Shown here: positions 24,410 through 32,792 of the stretch, piece after piece
Position numbering within the stretch: position 1 is the stretch's first letter
Layout of the letters: every line of letters starts with the position of its first letter
NCBI GenBank assembly: GCA_964549335.1
Contig: CAZJUQ010000054.1
Coordinates: 62,001-126,000 of the forward strand
Reading direction: 5' to 3'
Length of the DNA: 64,000 nucleotides
From: Sulfidibacterium sp964549335
Lineage (GTDB): Bacteria; Bacteroidota; Bacteroidia; Bacteroidales; F082
Made by a program: the position numbers and the translations under genes
Notes under the pieces: generated by a model
Databases searched by the model: none
Told to the model about the DNA's origin: nothing
Seen by the model: the letters and a program-made list of their open reading frames with translations, nothing else

Positions 24410-24453
24410 ATAAGACAAAGGGTTTAACCGTGCGGTTAAACCCTTTGTCTTAT
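24410..24453. terminator. Perfect 21-bp inverted repeat, probable bidirectional terminator
   Basis: ATAAGACAAAGGGTTTAACCG (24410-24430) is mirrored exactly at 24433-24453 with only TG between, 29 nt after the barrel gene stop. The AT-rich ends supply short T-runs on either strand. The rest of the gap (24454-24660) shows no gene or RNA I can support. Confidence 0.65.
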
Positions 24454-24641
24454 CCTGAAATCACATCCCTGTATTCCTCCTGAATCCCCATTAACTGTAA
24501 TTTTCACCTTTACGCCATTGGTACTCACACCGTTGCTTTCCTTTTCAGCGGCATTTACAAAACACCTACAAACAACACAACCCTTTTCTTAACTTATTCC
24601 CGTTAAAAATTATATTCATACCGAGTTAAAATCAATGTTAA

Positions 24642-24676
24642 TTTATGAACAATAAGCATAAAAAAACATACCTTTG
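24642..24676 (+). promoter_or_regulatory. Promoter of gcvP
   Basis: The -7 box TACCTTTG (24669-24676) is a full match to TAnnTTTG. TTTA at 24642-24645 is a weak -33 with a 23-nt spacer. The predicted leader is about 30 nt. I see no glycine riboswitch. Confidence 0.6.
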
Positions 24677-24713
24677 CCCCCTGTTATTATAAATGTTTAT
24701 TTATTAGAAAAAA

Positions 24714-27605
24714 ATGGTTAACAACGGTTTTACAAAGCGTCATATAGGACCTTCGGAAGCAGATATCAAAGTAATGCTGCAACGTATGGGTTTAAGCTCT
24801 GCGGATGAATTGATAGACGAGACCATTCCCCCTAAAATACGCCTTAAAAACGAATTGGATTTGGAAGAGGGCATGGACGAATATCAATATTTACAACACA
24901 TTAAACGTATTGCTGCCGGCAACAAGATATTCAAGTCGTACATAGGCTTGGGCTACTACAACACCATAGTGCCGCCGGTAATTCTGCGCAATGTATTTGA
25001 AAATCCGGGCTGGTACACCTCATATACACCATATCAGGCCGAAATATCGCAAGGACGTCTTGAAGCCCTGCTCAATTTCCAGACAATGGTATCCGGTCTA
25101 ACGGGTTTACCTCTTGCCAACTCCTCGTTACTTGACGAAGGTACCGCCGCCGCCGAAGCCATGTTGATGTTTTACAATTCGCGCTCCCGTGCCAAAGTAA
25201 AAGCAGAAGCCAACGTTTTTTTGGTGTCAAAAGATATGTTCCCCCAAACGTTGGAAGTTTTAAAAACCCGTGCCGGAAGCCGGGGTATAAAACTCGTTAT
25301 AAAAGAGCATACAGACTTTGAAACGGACAACGGAAAAATATTCGGATGCATGGTTCAATACCCCGACCAAAAGGGAGAGATTAACGACTTTTCGGGATTG
25401 ATTTCGCAAATGAAAGAGGCGGATATCCCCGTTGCCGTTGCCGCCGACCTGATGAGCCTCGTATTGCTCACCCCTCCCGGCGAGTGGGGTGCCGATGTTG
25501 TATTCGGTTCGTCGCAACGTTTCGGCGTGCCATTGGGATACGGCGGTCCTCATGCCGCCTATTTCGCCGCTTCCGAAAAATATAAACGGCAAATACCGGG
25601 ACGTATTATAGGTATTTCGAAAGACAGTAACGGAAAACCGGCTCTGAGAATGGCACTGCAAACCCGCGAACAGCACATAAAACGCGAAAAAGCAACATCC
25701 AACATTTGTACCGCTCAAGCCCTCCTCGCCATTATGGCCGGATTTTATGCGGTATATCACGGCAAAGAGGGACTGGTAAAAATAGCATCTTCCATTCATA
25801 AAAATACAGCTATTCTTGCCGGCAACCTGGAAAAATCGGGATTCGAAATTCTAAACAAACACTTCTTCGATACTTTGACCATAAAACTGCCTAACTCAAT
25901 AAACTCAAATACAATAAGGGAAAATGCCCAAAAACAGGAGATAAATTTCCGCTATTTCGACAATACTCACATCGGTATAAGCATCGACGAAACCACTACC
26001 CTCGAAGATGTAAAAACCATTGTAAAAATATTTAATGATGCTGCAAATACCGGCAACACTTTTGACGACAGTTACAACAACAGCGCAATACCCGTAAAAT
26101 TAAAACGCACATCTACGTTTCTGGAACATGAAGTATTTAAAAAACACCGTTCCGAAACTTCCATGATGAGATATTTAAAAGCCCTGGAAAACAAAGACCT
26201 GGCTCTAAACCGCAGCATGATACCTTTGGGAAGTTGCACCATGAAACTGAATGCCGTTACCGAAATGATGCCAATCAGCTGGACGGAATTTACCGACATT
26301 CATCCCTTTGTACCTAAAGAGCAGGCAAAAGGTTATCATTATGTAATTAAAGAGATGGAGCACATTTTGTGCGAAATCACAGGTTTTTCTGCAATGTCGT
26401 TTATGCCCAACTCGGGAGCGGCAGGCGAATATACCGGCTTGATGGTGATACGTGCCTATCTCAAAAACCGTGGCGAGGACAACCGCAATGTTTGTCTTAT
26501 TCCTTCGTCGGCACACGGCACAAACCCGGCAAGCTCGGTAATGGCCGGCTTTAAGGTGGTGGTTGTTAAAAGCGATGAAAACGGCAACATAGATATTGAC
26601 GATTTGCGCGAAAAAGCGGAACTTCACAAAGACGATTTGGCTGTACTTATGGTTACTTATCCCTCCACTCACGGCGTTTTCGAAGAGGGTATCACCGAAA
26701 TTGTTGACATCATTCATTCGCACGGCGGACTTGTTTATATGGACGGGGCCAACATGAATGCCCAGGTAGGATATACAAATCCCGGTTTTATTGGCGCCGA
26801 CGTATGCCACCTTAACCTGCACAAAACATTCGGAATACCTCACGGAGGAGGAGGCCCCGGTGTAGGCCCAATAGGTGTTGCCGAACACCTAAAACCGTTC
26901 CTTCCCTCCCATATTTTCGTCGAAACAGGAGGCGAGCAAGGAATAGGCGCAGTATCGTCAGCACCATTCGGTAGCGCTTTGGTACTTCTCATCTCATACG
27001 GTTATTTGAAACTCCTGGGAAAATCGGGATTGAAAGAGGCTACAAAAATGGCTATCTTCAACGCCAATTATCTTACTCATCAACTTAAAGATAGTTATCC
27101 CATTCTCTATACCGGCAAAAACGGTCGCGTTGGACATGAAATGATACTCGACTGTAACGCTTTTGCAAAAACGGCGGGAATACAGGTAATAGACATTGCC
27201 AAAAGGTTAATGGATTTCGGCTTTCATGCTCCTACGGTGGCATTTCCCGTGCACGGAACATTAATGGTGGAACCCACCGAAAGTGAACCTCTCGAAGAAC
27301 TCGATAAATTTGTGGAGGCAATGAAAACCATTCGCGATGAAATTGCGGAAGTGGAAAACGGTACCGTCGAAATGCACAACAATGTAGTATGCAACGCTCC
27401 ACATACCGCCGAAATGGTAATATCGGATGAATTTCCTTTTCCCTATACACGCCAAAAAGCGGCTTTCCCGTTGGAATGGGTAAAAGAGAACAAATATTTT
27501 ACACCCGTGGCAAAGATAGACGACGCTTTCGGCGACCGTAACCTTTGCCCGTGTCTGCCTGTGGAAGAGTACGACAAACCGGTGGTGGATGTAAAAAGCA
27601 TTTAG
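24714..27605 (+). CDS. gcvP: Glycine dehydrogenase (decarboxylating), P-protein
   Basis: A 963-residue full-length PLP enzyme. It decarboxylates glycine and passes the aminomethyl group to lipoyl-GcvH in the glycine cleavage system. Both halves are present in one chain. The catalytic lysine motif HLNLHKTFGIPHGGGGPG lies in the C-terminal half, and the N-terminal half has IGLGYYNTIVPPVILRN and SLLDEGTAAAEAM. This is the fused form, unlike the two-subunit GcvPA/PB of many anaerobes. gcvT and gcvH are not in the window. An ADP-forming acyl-CoA synthetase gene follows 24 nt downstream and may be co-transcribed. Confidence 0.97.
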   Translation: MVNNGFTKRHIGPSEADIKVMLQRMGLSSADELIDETIPPKIRLKNELDLEEGMDEYQYLQHIKRIAAGNKIFKSYIGLGYYNTIVPPVILRNVFENPGWYTSYTPYQAEISQGRLEALLNFQTMVSGLTGLPLANSSLLDEGTAAAEAMLMFYNSRSRAKVKAEANVFLVSKDMFPQTLEVLKTRAGSRGIKLVIKEHTDFETDNGKIFGCMVQYPDQKGEINDFSGLISQMKEADIPVAVAADLMSLVLLTPPGEWGADVVFGSSQRFGVPLGYGGPHAAYFAASEKYKRQIPGRIIGISKDSNGKPALRMALQTREQHIKREKATSNICTAQALLAIMAGFYAVYHGKEGLVKIASSIHKNTAILAGNLEKSGFEILNKHFFDTLTIKLPNSINSNTIRENAQKQEINFRYFDNTHIGISIDETTTLEDVKTIVKIFNDAANTGNTFDDSYNNSAIPVKLKRTSTFLEHEVFKKHRSETSMMRYLKALENKDLALNRSMIPLGSCTMKLNAVTEMMPISWTEFTDIHPFVPKEQAKGYHYVIKEMEHILCEITGFSAMSFMPNSGAAGEYTGLMVIRAYLKNRGEDNRNVCLIPSSAHGTNPASSVMAGFKVVVVKSDENGNIDIDDLREKAELHKDDLAVLMVTYPSTHGVFEEGITEIVDIIHSHGGLVYMDGANMNAQVGYTNPGFIGADVCHLNLHKTFGIPHGGGGPGVGPIGVAEHLKPFLPSHIFVETGGEQGIGAVSSAPFGSALVLLISYGYLKLLGKSGLKEATKMAIFNANYLTHQLKDSYPILYTGKNGRVGHEMILDCNAFAKTAGIQVIDIAKRLMDFGFHAPTVAFPVHGTLMVEPTESEPLEELDKFVEAMKTIRDEIAEVENGTVEMHNNVVCNAPHTAEMVISDEFPFPYTRQKAAFPLEWVKENKYFTPVAKIDDAFGDRNLCPCLPVEEYDKPVVDVKSI

Positions 27606-27629
27606 TTAACATCAATAAAAATCTTTTGT

Positions 27630-29687
27630 ATGATAACAAAACAGTTGACACACCCCCACAGCATTGTTGTTGTCGGCGGTTCGAACGACATTCATAAACC
27701 CGGCGGAAAAGTTCTTAAAAACTTAATAGACGGTGGTTTTCAAGGCGATTTGTATGTAATGAACCCCAAAGAGGATGAAGTACAGGGAATAAAAAGCTAT
27801 AAAAACCCGGATGAAATGCCGGATGTTGACTTGGCAATATTGGCAATAGCAGCCAAATATACCCCCGACACGGTCGAATATTTATCGAAAAACAAAAACA
27901 CACGGGCTTTCATTGTCCTTTCGGCGGGTTTCAGCGAAGAGAGCAGCGAAGGCAAGGTGCTCGAAGATAAACTTGTGGAAATTGTCAACGGCGTAAACGG
28001 ATCGTTAATAGGTCCCAACTGTATCGGTGTTTTGACGCCACAATATCATGGCGTTTTTACAATGCCCATTCCCGAACTCGACCCCAAAGGGTGCGATTTT
28101 ATCAGCGGATCGGGAGCAACGGCATGCTTTATCATGGAAGCAGGAATCCCCAAAGGACTACGTTTTAACAACGTCTATTCGGTGGGCAACTCAGCACAAA
28201 TGGGAGTTGAAGAGGTATTGAAACATATGGATGAGAATTTCGACCCCGTAACCGACTCGCATGTAAAACTACTCTATCTCGAAAAAATCGACAAACCTGA
28301 TTTACTTCTCAAACATGCATCGTCGCTGATAAGAAAAGGGTGCAGAATAGCAGCCGTAAAAGCAGGCTCGTCGGAAGCCGGAAGCCGTGCTGCAAGTTCG
28401 CATACCGGAGCTTTGGCAAGCAGCGATGCCGCCGTGGATGCCCTCTTCAGAAAAGCGGGAATAGTACGCTGTTACGGTCGCGAAGATTTGATAAGCGTAG
28501 CTTCGGTATTCATGCACCCCGAACTCAAAGGGAAAAACATAGCAGTAATAACTCATGCCGGAGGACCGGCTGTAATGCTTACCGACACACTATCGGAGGG
28601 CGGACTTGCGGTACCGGCAATAAAAGGTGCCGCCGCCGTCGAACTTAAAGAGAAGTTGTTCCCCGGCTCGTCGGTGGCAAACCCGATAGATTTCCTCGCC
28701 ACGGGAACAGCTGAACAACTTGGAATAATAATAGATACGGTAAATGAAAAATTCGACAACATCGATGCAATGGTTGTCATTTTCGGCACACCGGGACTGT
28801 TCGAAATTTTCGATGTTTACGAACTGCTCGACAATAAGATGAAATCGAGTAAAAAACCCATATTTCCCGTCTTACCTTCAATTTTAACGGCAAAAAGAGA
28901 GGTTGAATATTTTGTAAACAAAGGCCGTGTTTATTTCCCCGACGAAGTACTGCTTGGCAAAGCATTGGCAAGAGTTTACAACACCCCAGCACCGGCACCA
29001 TTAAATCCGGCATTGCCCGAAACGGATAAAAATAAAATAAGAGAGATAATCGAAAAGGCAGAAAACGGATATCTTAACCCCGCAACAGTAGGACAACTGC
29101 TTGACGCAGCGGGAATAAACCGCGTGAAAGAGTTTGTGGCGGCGGATGAAACAGAATTGACAAAAGCGGCACGGAATACAGGATACCCCTTGGTAATGAA
29201 AGTTGTAGGACCCGTTCACAAATCGGATGTGGGAGGTGTTGTGTTGAATATTGATAACGACGACACCTTATTAAAAGAGTTCAAAAGGATGATGAAAATA
29301 AAGGGGGCTACCGGTGTGCTTTTACAACCTATGCTTAGCGGAATTGAACTTTTTGCGGGATTGAAACGCGAAGACAAATTCGGACATATGATACTTTTCG
29401 GACTGGGAGGAATATTTATAGAAGTGTTAAAAGATGTCAGAACCATGTTGGTACCCGTTACCAAAGAGGATGTTCTGGAACAGCTTCCCAAACTGAAAAG
29501 TTATAAAATATTGGAGGGAGTCAGAGGACAAAAAGGCATTGACAAAAACAAATTTGCAGATATTGTAAGCAGACTTTCGGCACTGGCAGCGGCATGTCCC
29601 GAAATTGCGGAAGCCGATTTGAATCCGCTTCTCGGAAACGAAAAAGGTATTACCGTGGTGGATGCAAGAATAAGAATTGAAAAATAA
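27630..29687 (+). CDS. ADP-forming acetate/acyl-CoA synthetase, fused alpha-beta
   Basis: A 685-residue protein with an N-terminal CoA-binding domain (about 5-130, HSIVVVGGSNDIHKPGGKVL), a succinyl-CoA-ligase-like domain (about 150-450) and a C-terminal ATP-grasp domain (about 465-685, YPLVMKVVGPVHKSDVGGV). The phospho-histidine candidate lies in AASSHTGALASSDAA. Enzymes of this NDP-forming family interconvert acyl-CoA and acid while making ATP, so it may conserve energy when acetate or an amino-acid-derived acid is excreted. The exact substrate is not readable. The location behind gcvP hints at amino-acid fermentation. Confidence 0.9.
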   Translation: MITKQLTHPHSIVVVGGSNDIHKPGGKVLKNLIDGGFQGDLYVMNPKEDEVQGIKSYKNPDEMPDVDLAILAIAAKYTPDTVEYLSKNKNTRAFIVLSAGFSEESSEGKVLEDKLVEIVNGVNGSLIGPNCIGVLTPQYHGVFTMPIPELDPKGCDFISGSGATACFIMEAGIPKGLRFNNVYSVGNSAQMGVEEVLKHMDENFDPVTDSHVKLLYLEKIDKPDLLLKHASSLIRKGCRIAAVKAGSSEAGSRAASSHTGALASSDAAVDALFRKAGIVRCYGREDLISVASVFMHPELKGKNIAVITHAGGPAVMLTDTLSEGGLAVPAIKGAAAVELKEKLFPGSSVANPIDFLATGTAEQLGIIIDTVNEKFDNIDAMVVIFGTPGLFEIFDVYELLDNKMKSSKKPIFPVLPSILTAKREVEYFVNKGRVYFPDEVLLGKALARVYNTPAPAPLNPALPETDKNKIREIIEKAENGYLNPATVGQLLDAAGINRVKEFVAADETELTKAARNTGYPLVMKVVGPVHKSDVGGVVLNIDNDDTLLKEFKRMMKIKGATGVLLQPMLSGIELFAGLKREDKFGHMILFGLGGIFIEVLKDVRTMLVPVTKEDVLEQLPKLKSYKILEGVRGQKGIDKNKFADIVSRLSALAAACPEIAEADLNPLLGNEKGITVVDARIRIEK

Positions 29688-29751
29688 ATCTCTTGAAGGC
29701 AATATGCCGGTTTCTCTTTTCAAAGGCTGATAGTGTCCGTTGTAAAAATAT

Positions 29752-30330
29752 TCAGAGCGGCGAATTATCCTGAAACAGTATCTTTAAAAAAGCCGCAATC
29801 TCCCGGAGATTGAGTATTTTGTGCGGCCTGACAAGTTTTATTGCCGATGAAGGCATAGCCGCACTTTCCGCTTCGTCGGGGTTTTGTACTATGGTAAACC
29901 CTCCCCTATCTTTTATTGTTTTCAAACCTTGTGCGCCGTCGGAATTGGCTCCCGTTAACACGATACCCACAAGTTGCTTTCCATAAGCAAGCGCCGCAGT
30001 TTCGAAAGTAACATCGATACTCGGACGCGAATAGTTGACCTTTTCTTCCACCGACAACGACAGAGTAAAATCCTCCTCTATCAACAAATGATAATTGGGC
30101 GGGGCAACATATGCCACTCCCGGTTTAATTACCTCTTTTTCGTCGGCCTCTTTTACCCTTATGCCGGAAATATTATCCAAAAATTTAGCCATATAGCTTT
30201 CGGACGAAGGACTTATATGCTGAATAATAAAAACAGCGGCAGGAAAATCTGCCGGCAATTGCGGAAGTATTGTTTTCAGAGCATTGATTCCTCCCGCCGA
30301 CGAGCCTATTGCCACTGCTTTGTACGGCAT
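29752..30330 (-). CDS. CheB-type methylesterase (catalytic domain only)
   Basis: A 192-residue protein equal to the CheB catalytic domain. The Ser-His-Asp triad is visible as S11 in IGSSAGG, H38 in IIQHIS and D131 in GANSDGAQG. CheB enzymes remove methyl groups from, or deamidate, receptor glutamates/glutamines. The usual N-terminal receiver domain is absent, so activity is not set by direct phosphorylation of this chain. It is the last gene of a six-gene kinase operon, starting 1 nt after the CheR stop. Confidence 0.92.
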   Translation of the reverse strand: MPYKAVAIGSSAGGINALKTILPQLPADFPAAVFIIQHISPSSESYMAKFLDNISGIRVKEADEKEVIKPGVAYVAPPNYHLLIEEDFTLSLSVEEKVNYSRPSIDVTFETAALAYGKQLVGIVLTGANSDGAQGLKTIKDRGGFTIVQNPDEAESAAMPSSAIKLVRPHKILNLREIAAFLKILFQDNSPL

Positions 30331-30331
30331 T

Positions 30332-31168
30332 TTACTTTATTCTCTTTTTGTAAATCTTTTGTTTTTCGCTGATGCTTTCGTAATTGGAGCCAATATCCGA
30401 AAACATAATTGTCTCTTTGCTTCCCAGCCCCAAAAATCCGCCTTTAACAAGACTTTCGTCGAAAAGTTTCAAAACCTTGTTTTGTAATTTACGATTAAAA
30501 TATATTAAGACATTACGGCAAATAATCATGTTAACCTCTGCAAACACACTGTCGGAAACCAAATTGTGTTCGGCAAAAACAATATTCGACTTTAATGATT
30601 GATCAAGGATTACCGAGTCGTATTTTGCCATGTAATAATCCGAAAACGAGTTTTTACCTCCGGCCTTTTGATAATTTACCGTATAGTTTTTGATATTTTC
30701 AATAGGATATATTCCCTTTTTAGCCGTTTCGATAACGCTACGGTTAAAATCGGTAGCATAAATCTGGGTACGGTCGTAAAGTCCTTCTTCTTTAAGCATT
30801 ACGGCAAAAGAGTAAACCTCTTCGCCGGTGGAACAACCGGCATGCCATATCTTAATGTAGGGATATGTTTTCAGCACGGGAATAACTTCGGTGCGCACGG
30901 TTTTGTAAAAATCGGGGTCGCGGAACATCTCCGTAACGTTAATGGAGAGGTCTTTTATAAGTTTTTCGAAACACTTTTTATCGTACAATATTCTCCCCTG
31001 GATTTCCGACACCGAACCGGCTCCCGAATCCACAAGACGGTGCAAAATACGGCGTTTTACGTGTGCCCTGCTGTAATCGCGGAAATCGTATCCGTATTTC
31101 CTGTAAATAGCTTCCAAAAGAAGCTCTATCTCAATATTTTGTGTATCGTTATCGTCGTACGCTATCAT
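30332..31168 (-). CDS. CheR-type protein-glutamate O-methyltransferase
   Basis: A 278-residue protein with an N-terminal helical CheR domain and a C-terminal SAM-binding domain containing WHAGCSTGEEVYSFAVML and ICRNVLIYFNRKLQ. It should methylate glutamate side chains in a sensor coiled coil. It lacks TPR repeats or a fused kinase. The start overlaps the end of the upstream hybrid kinase by 4 nt (ATGA), and CheB follows directly. No methyl-accepting chemotaxis protein lies in the window, so the neighbouring coiled-coil kinases are candidate targets. Confidence 0.93.
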   Translation of the reverse strand: MIAYDDNDTQNIEIELLLEAIYRKYGYDFRDYSRAHVKRRILHRLVDSGAGSVSEIQGRILYDKKCFEKLIKDLSINVTEMFRDPDFYKTVRTEVIPVLKTYPYIKIWHAGCSTGEEVYSFAVMLKEEGLYDRTQIYATDFNRSVIETAKKGIYPIENIKNYTVNYQKAGGKNSFSDYYMAKYDSVILDQSLKSNIVFAEHNLVSDSVFAEVNMIICRNVLIYFNRKLQNKVLKLFDESLVKGGFLGLGSKETIMFSDIGSNYESISEKQKIYKKRIK

Positions 31169-32781
31169 TGTTTTATACTTTGTTCCTTGTTAGAAATATC
31201 CCCGAACAGTTTTTTCAAATCGTCCGATTTGAAAGGTTTGCTGACATAATAATCCATACCTGCGGCAAAACAGCGTTCGCGGTCCTCCTTGAAGGCATTT
31301 GCCGTTACGGCAACAATAACGGGTTCTTTTCCGGTTTTGTTATTTTCGTAATACTTCCGTAATTTCCTTGTTGCTTCCAGCCCGTCCATTTCGGGCATAT
31401 GAACATCCATCAAAATTACATCATAATTATTTTTAAGTTGCATTTCCACTGCTATTTTGCCGTTTTCGGCAATGTCGGTATCAATACCGAAAGATTTCAA
31501 AACCATTTTACCCACCTTTTGATTTATGGTATTATCTTCGGCAAGCAGCACTTTGAATTTTGTAAAATCGTAAAACGGTTTCCCGCTCTCCTGTTTTTTG
31601 GAGGTACCAACGGGTTCCGACTCCAAGGCTTTTATTGTAAACCAAAAATCGGAGCCCTTACCGGGTTTGCTTTCAACACCTATTTCGCCGCCGAGCATTT
31701 TCGACAATTTTTTGCTTATTGCCAAACCCAATCCCGTTCCGCCGTATTTTCGCGTAGTAGATATATCGGCCTGGGTAAACTCTTTAAATATATTTTCCTG
31801 TTTATCTTCGGGTATTCCTATACCCGTATCTATAACCTCAAATTTTATTACATGTCTGTTTTGTTGTTTTTGTACCGACCTCACCCTTATTGTTACCCCG
31901 CCGTTTTCAGTAAACTTTATAGCATTGTTGGTAAGGTTTATTAATATCTGATTTATTCTGAGCGAATCGCTGACAATAAATTCGGGAACATTTTCGTCTA
32001 TTTCGGTTTTTAGATAAATACCTTTGTTTTCGGCTTTGAATTTCAACAAATTATAAACGGTATCAAGTTGTTGATATAAATTAAAAGGTAATTCTTCAAT
32101 TTCAATCTGTCCCGCTTCAATTTTCGAAAAATCAAGAATATCATTAATTATGGAAAGTAAATTTTCGCCCGAAACACGGATAATTTCAAGGTTTTTTCTT
32201 TGGTCTTCGGTCAGGTCCGACTGTTCCAGCACTTCTGTCATTCCTATAATTCCGTTTAACGGGGTTCTTATTTCGTGACTCATATTTGCAAGAAACATCG
32301 ATTTGGTATATGTAGCATATTCGGCTTTCTCTTTTGCTTCGCGCAACTCTTTATTCATTTTTTCTTTTTCGTCAAGCAGTTGTCTCAGCTGTTCCGACTG
32401 ATTGTACAGGTCGAGAAAGACTTTAACTTTTCCTTGTAATATTTCGGGTTTTATAGGTTTCGAAATAAAATCGACGGCACCGCTTTCGATTCCTTTGACG
32501 ACATAAAATTCGTCGGAATATATTGCCGACACAAATATTACGGGAAGATATTTTGTTTTGTCGTACATACGAAGCAACTCCACCGTCTCGTATCCGTCCA
32601 TATCGGGCATTTGGACATCAATAATCGCCAGGGCAAAATCGTGGTGCAAAGTTTGCTTCAGAGCTTCGTTTCCCGAAAGCGCCCTCACAAATTCCACATC
32701 GAAATCTTGCAGCACCTTTTCCAAACTGATAAGATTCTCAAGGCGGTCGTCAACAATAAGTATTTTGGGTTTTGTATTCAT
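31165..32781 (-). CDS. Soluble hybrid histidine kinase (REC-HisKA-HATPase-REC)
   Basis: A 538-residue cytoplasmic protein. The N-terminal receiver has KILIVDDRLENL and the phospho-acceptor in AIIDVQMPDMDGYE. A short coiled coil leads to the dimerisation/phospho-acceptor helix (NMSHEIRTPLNGIIGMTEV) and an ATPase with NAIKFTENGG, DTGIGIPEDKQ and GGTGLGLAISKKL. A C-terminal receiver follows (VILMDVHMPEMDGLEA, with SKPF). No output domain or membrane segment is present. The ATG at 32781 gives the receiver a normal start. It sits between a membrane hybrid kinase (11 nt) and CheR (4-nt overlap), consistent with an integrating relay. Confidence 0.93.
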   Translation of the reverse strand: MNTKPKILIVDDRLENLISLEKVLQDFDVEFVRALSGNEALKQTLHHDFALAIIDVQMPDMDGYETVELLRMYDKTKYLPVIFVSAIYSDEFYVVKGIESGAVDFISKPIKPEILQGKVKVFLDLYNQSEQLRQLLDEKEKMNKELREAKEKAEYATYTKSMFLANMSHEIRTPLNGIIGMTEVLEQSDLTEDQRKNLEIIRVSGENLLSIINDILDFSKIEAGQIEIEELPFNLYQQLDTVYNLLKFKAENKGIYLKTEIDENVPEFIVSDSLRINQILINLTNNAIKFTENGGVTIRVRSVQKQQNRHVIKFEVIDTGIGIPEDKQENIFKEFTQADISTTRKYGGTGLGLAISKKLSKMLGGEIGVESKPGKGSDFWFTIKALESEPVGTSKKQESGKPFYDFTKFKVLLAEDNTINQKVGKMVLKSFGIDTDIAENGKIAVEMQLKNNYDVILMDVHMPEMDGLEATRKLRKYYENNKTGKEPVIVAVTANAFKEDRERCFAAGMDYYVSKPFKSDDLKKLFGDISNKEQSIKQ

Positions 32782-32792
32782 ACTGTTATTTG

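Noticed and set aside
24454..24660. Possible glycine riboswitch before gcvP
   Set aside because: The region lacks the paired conserved aptamer cores and the promoter box lies only about 40 nt before the ATG, leaving no room for a riboswitch in the leader.
26205..26888. 227-codon minus-strand frame inside gcvP
   Set aside because: It is antisense to the conserved PLP domain of gcvP and lacks any family signature.
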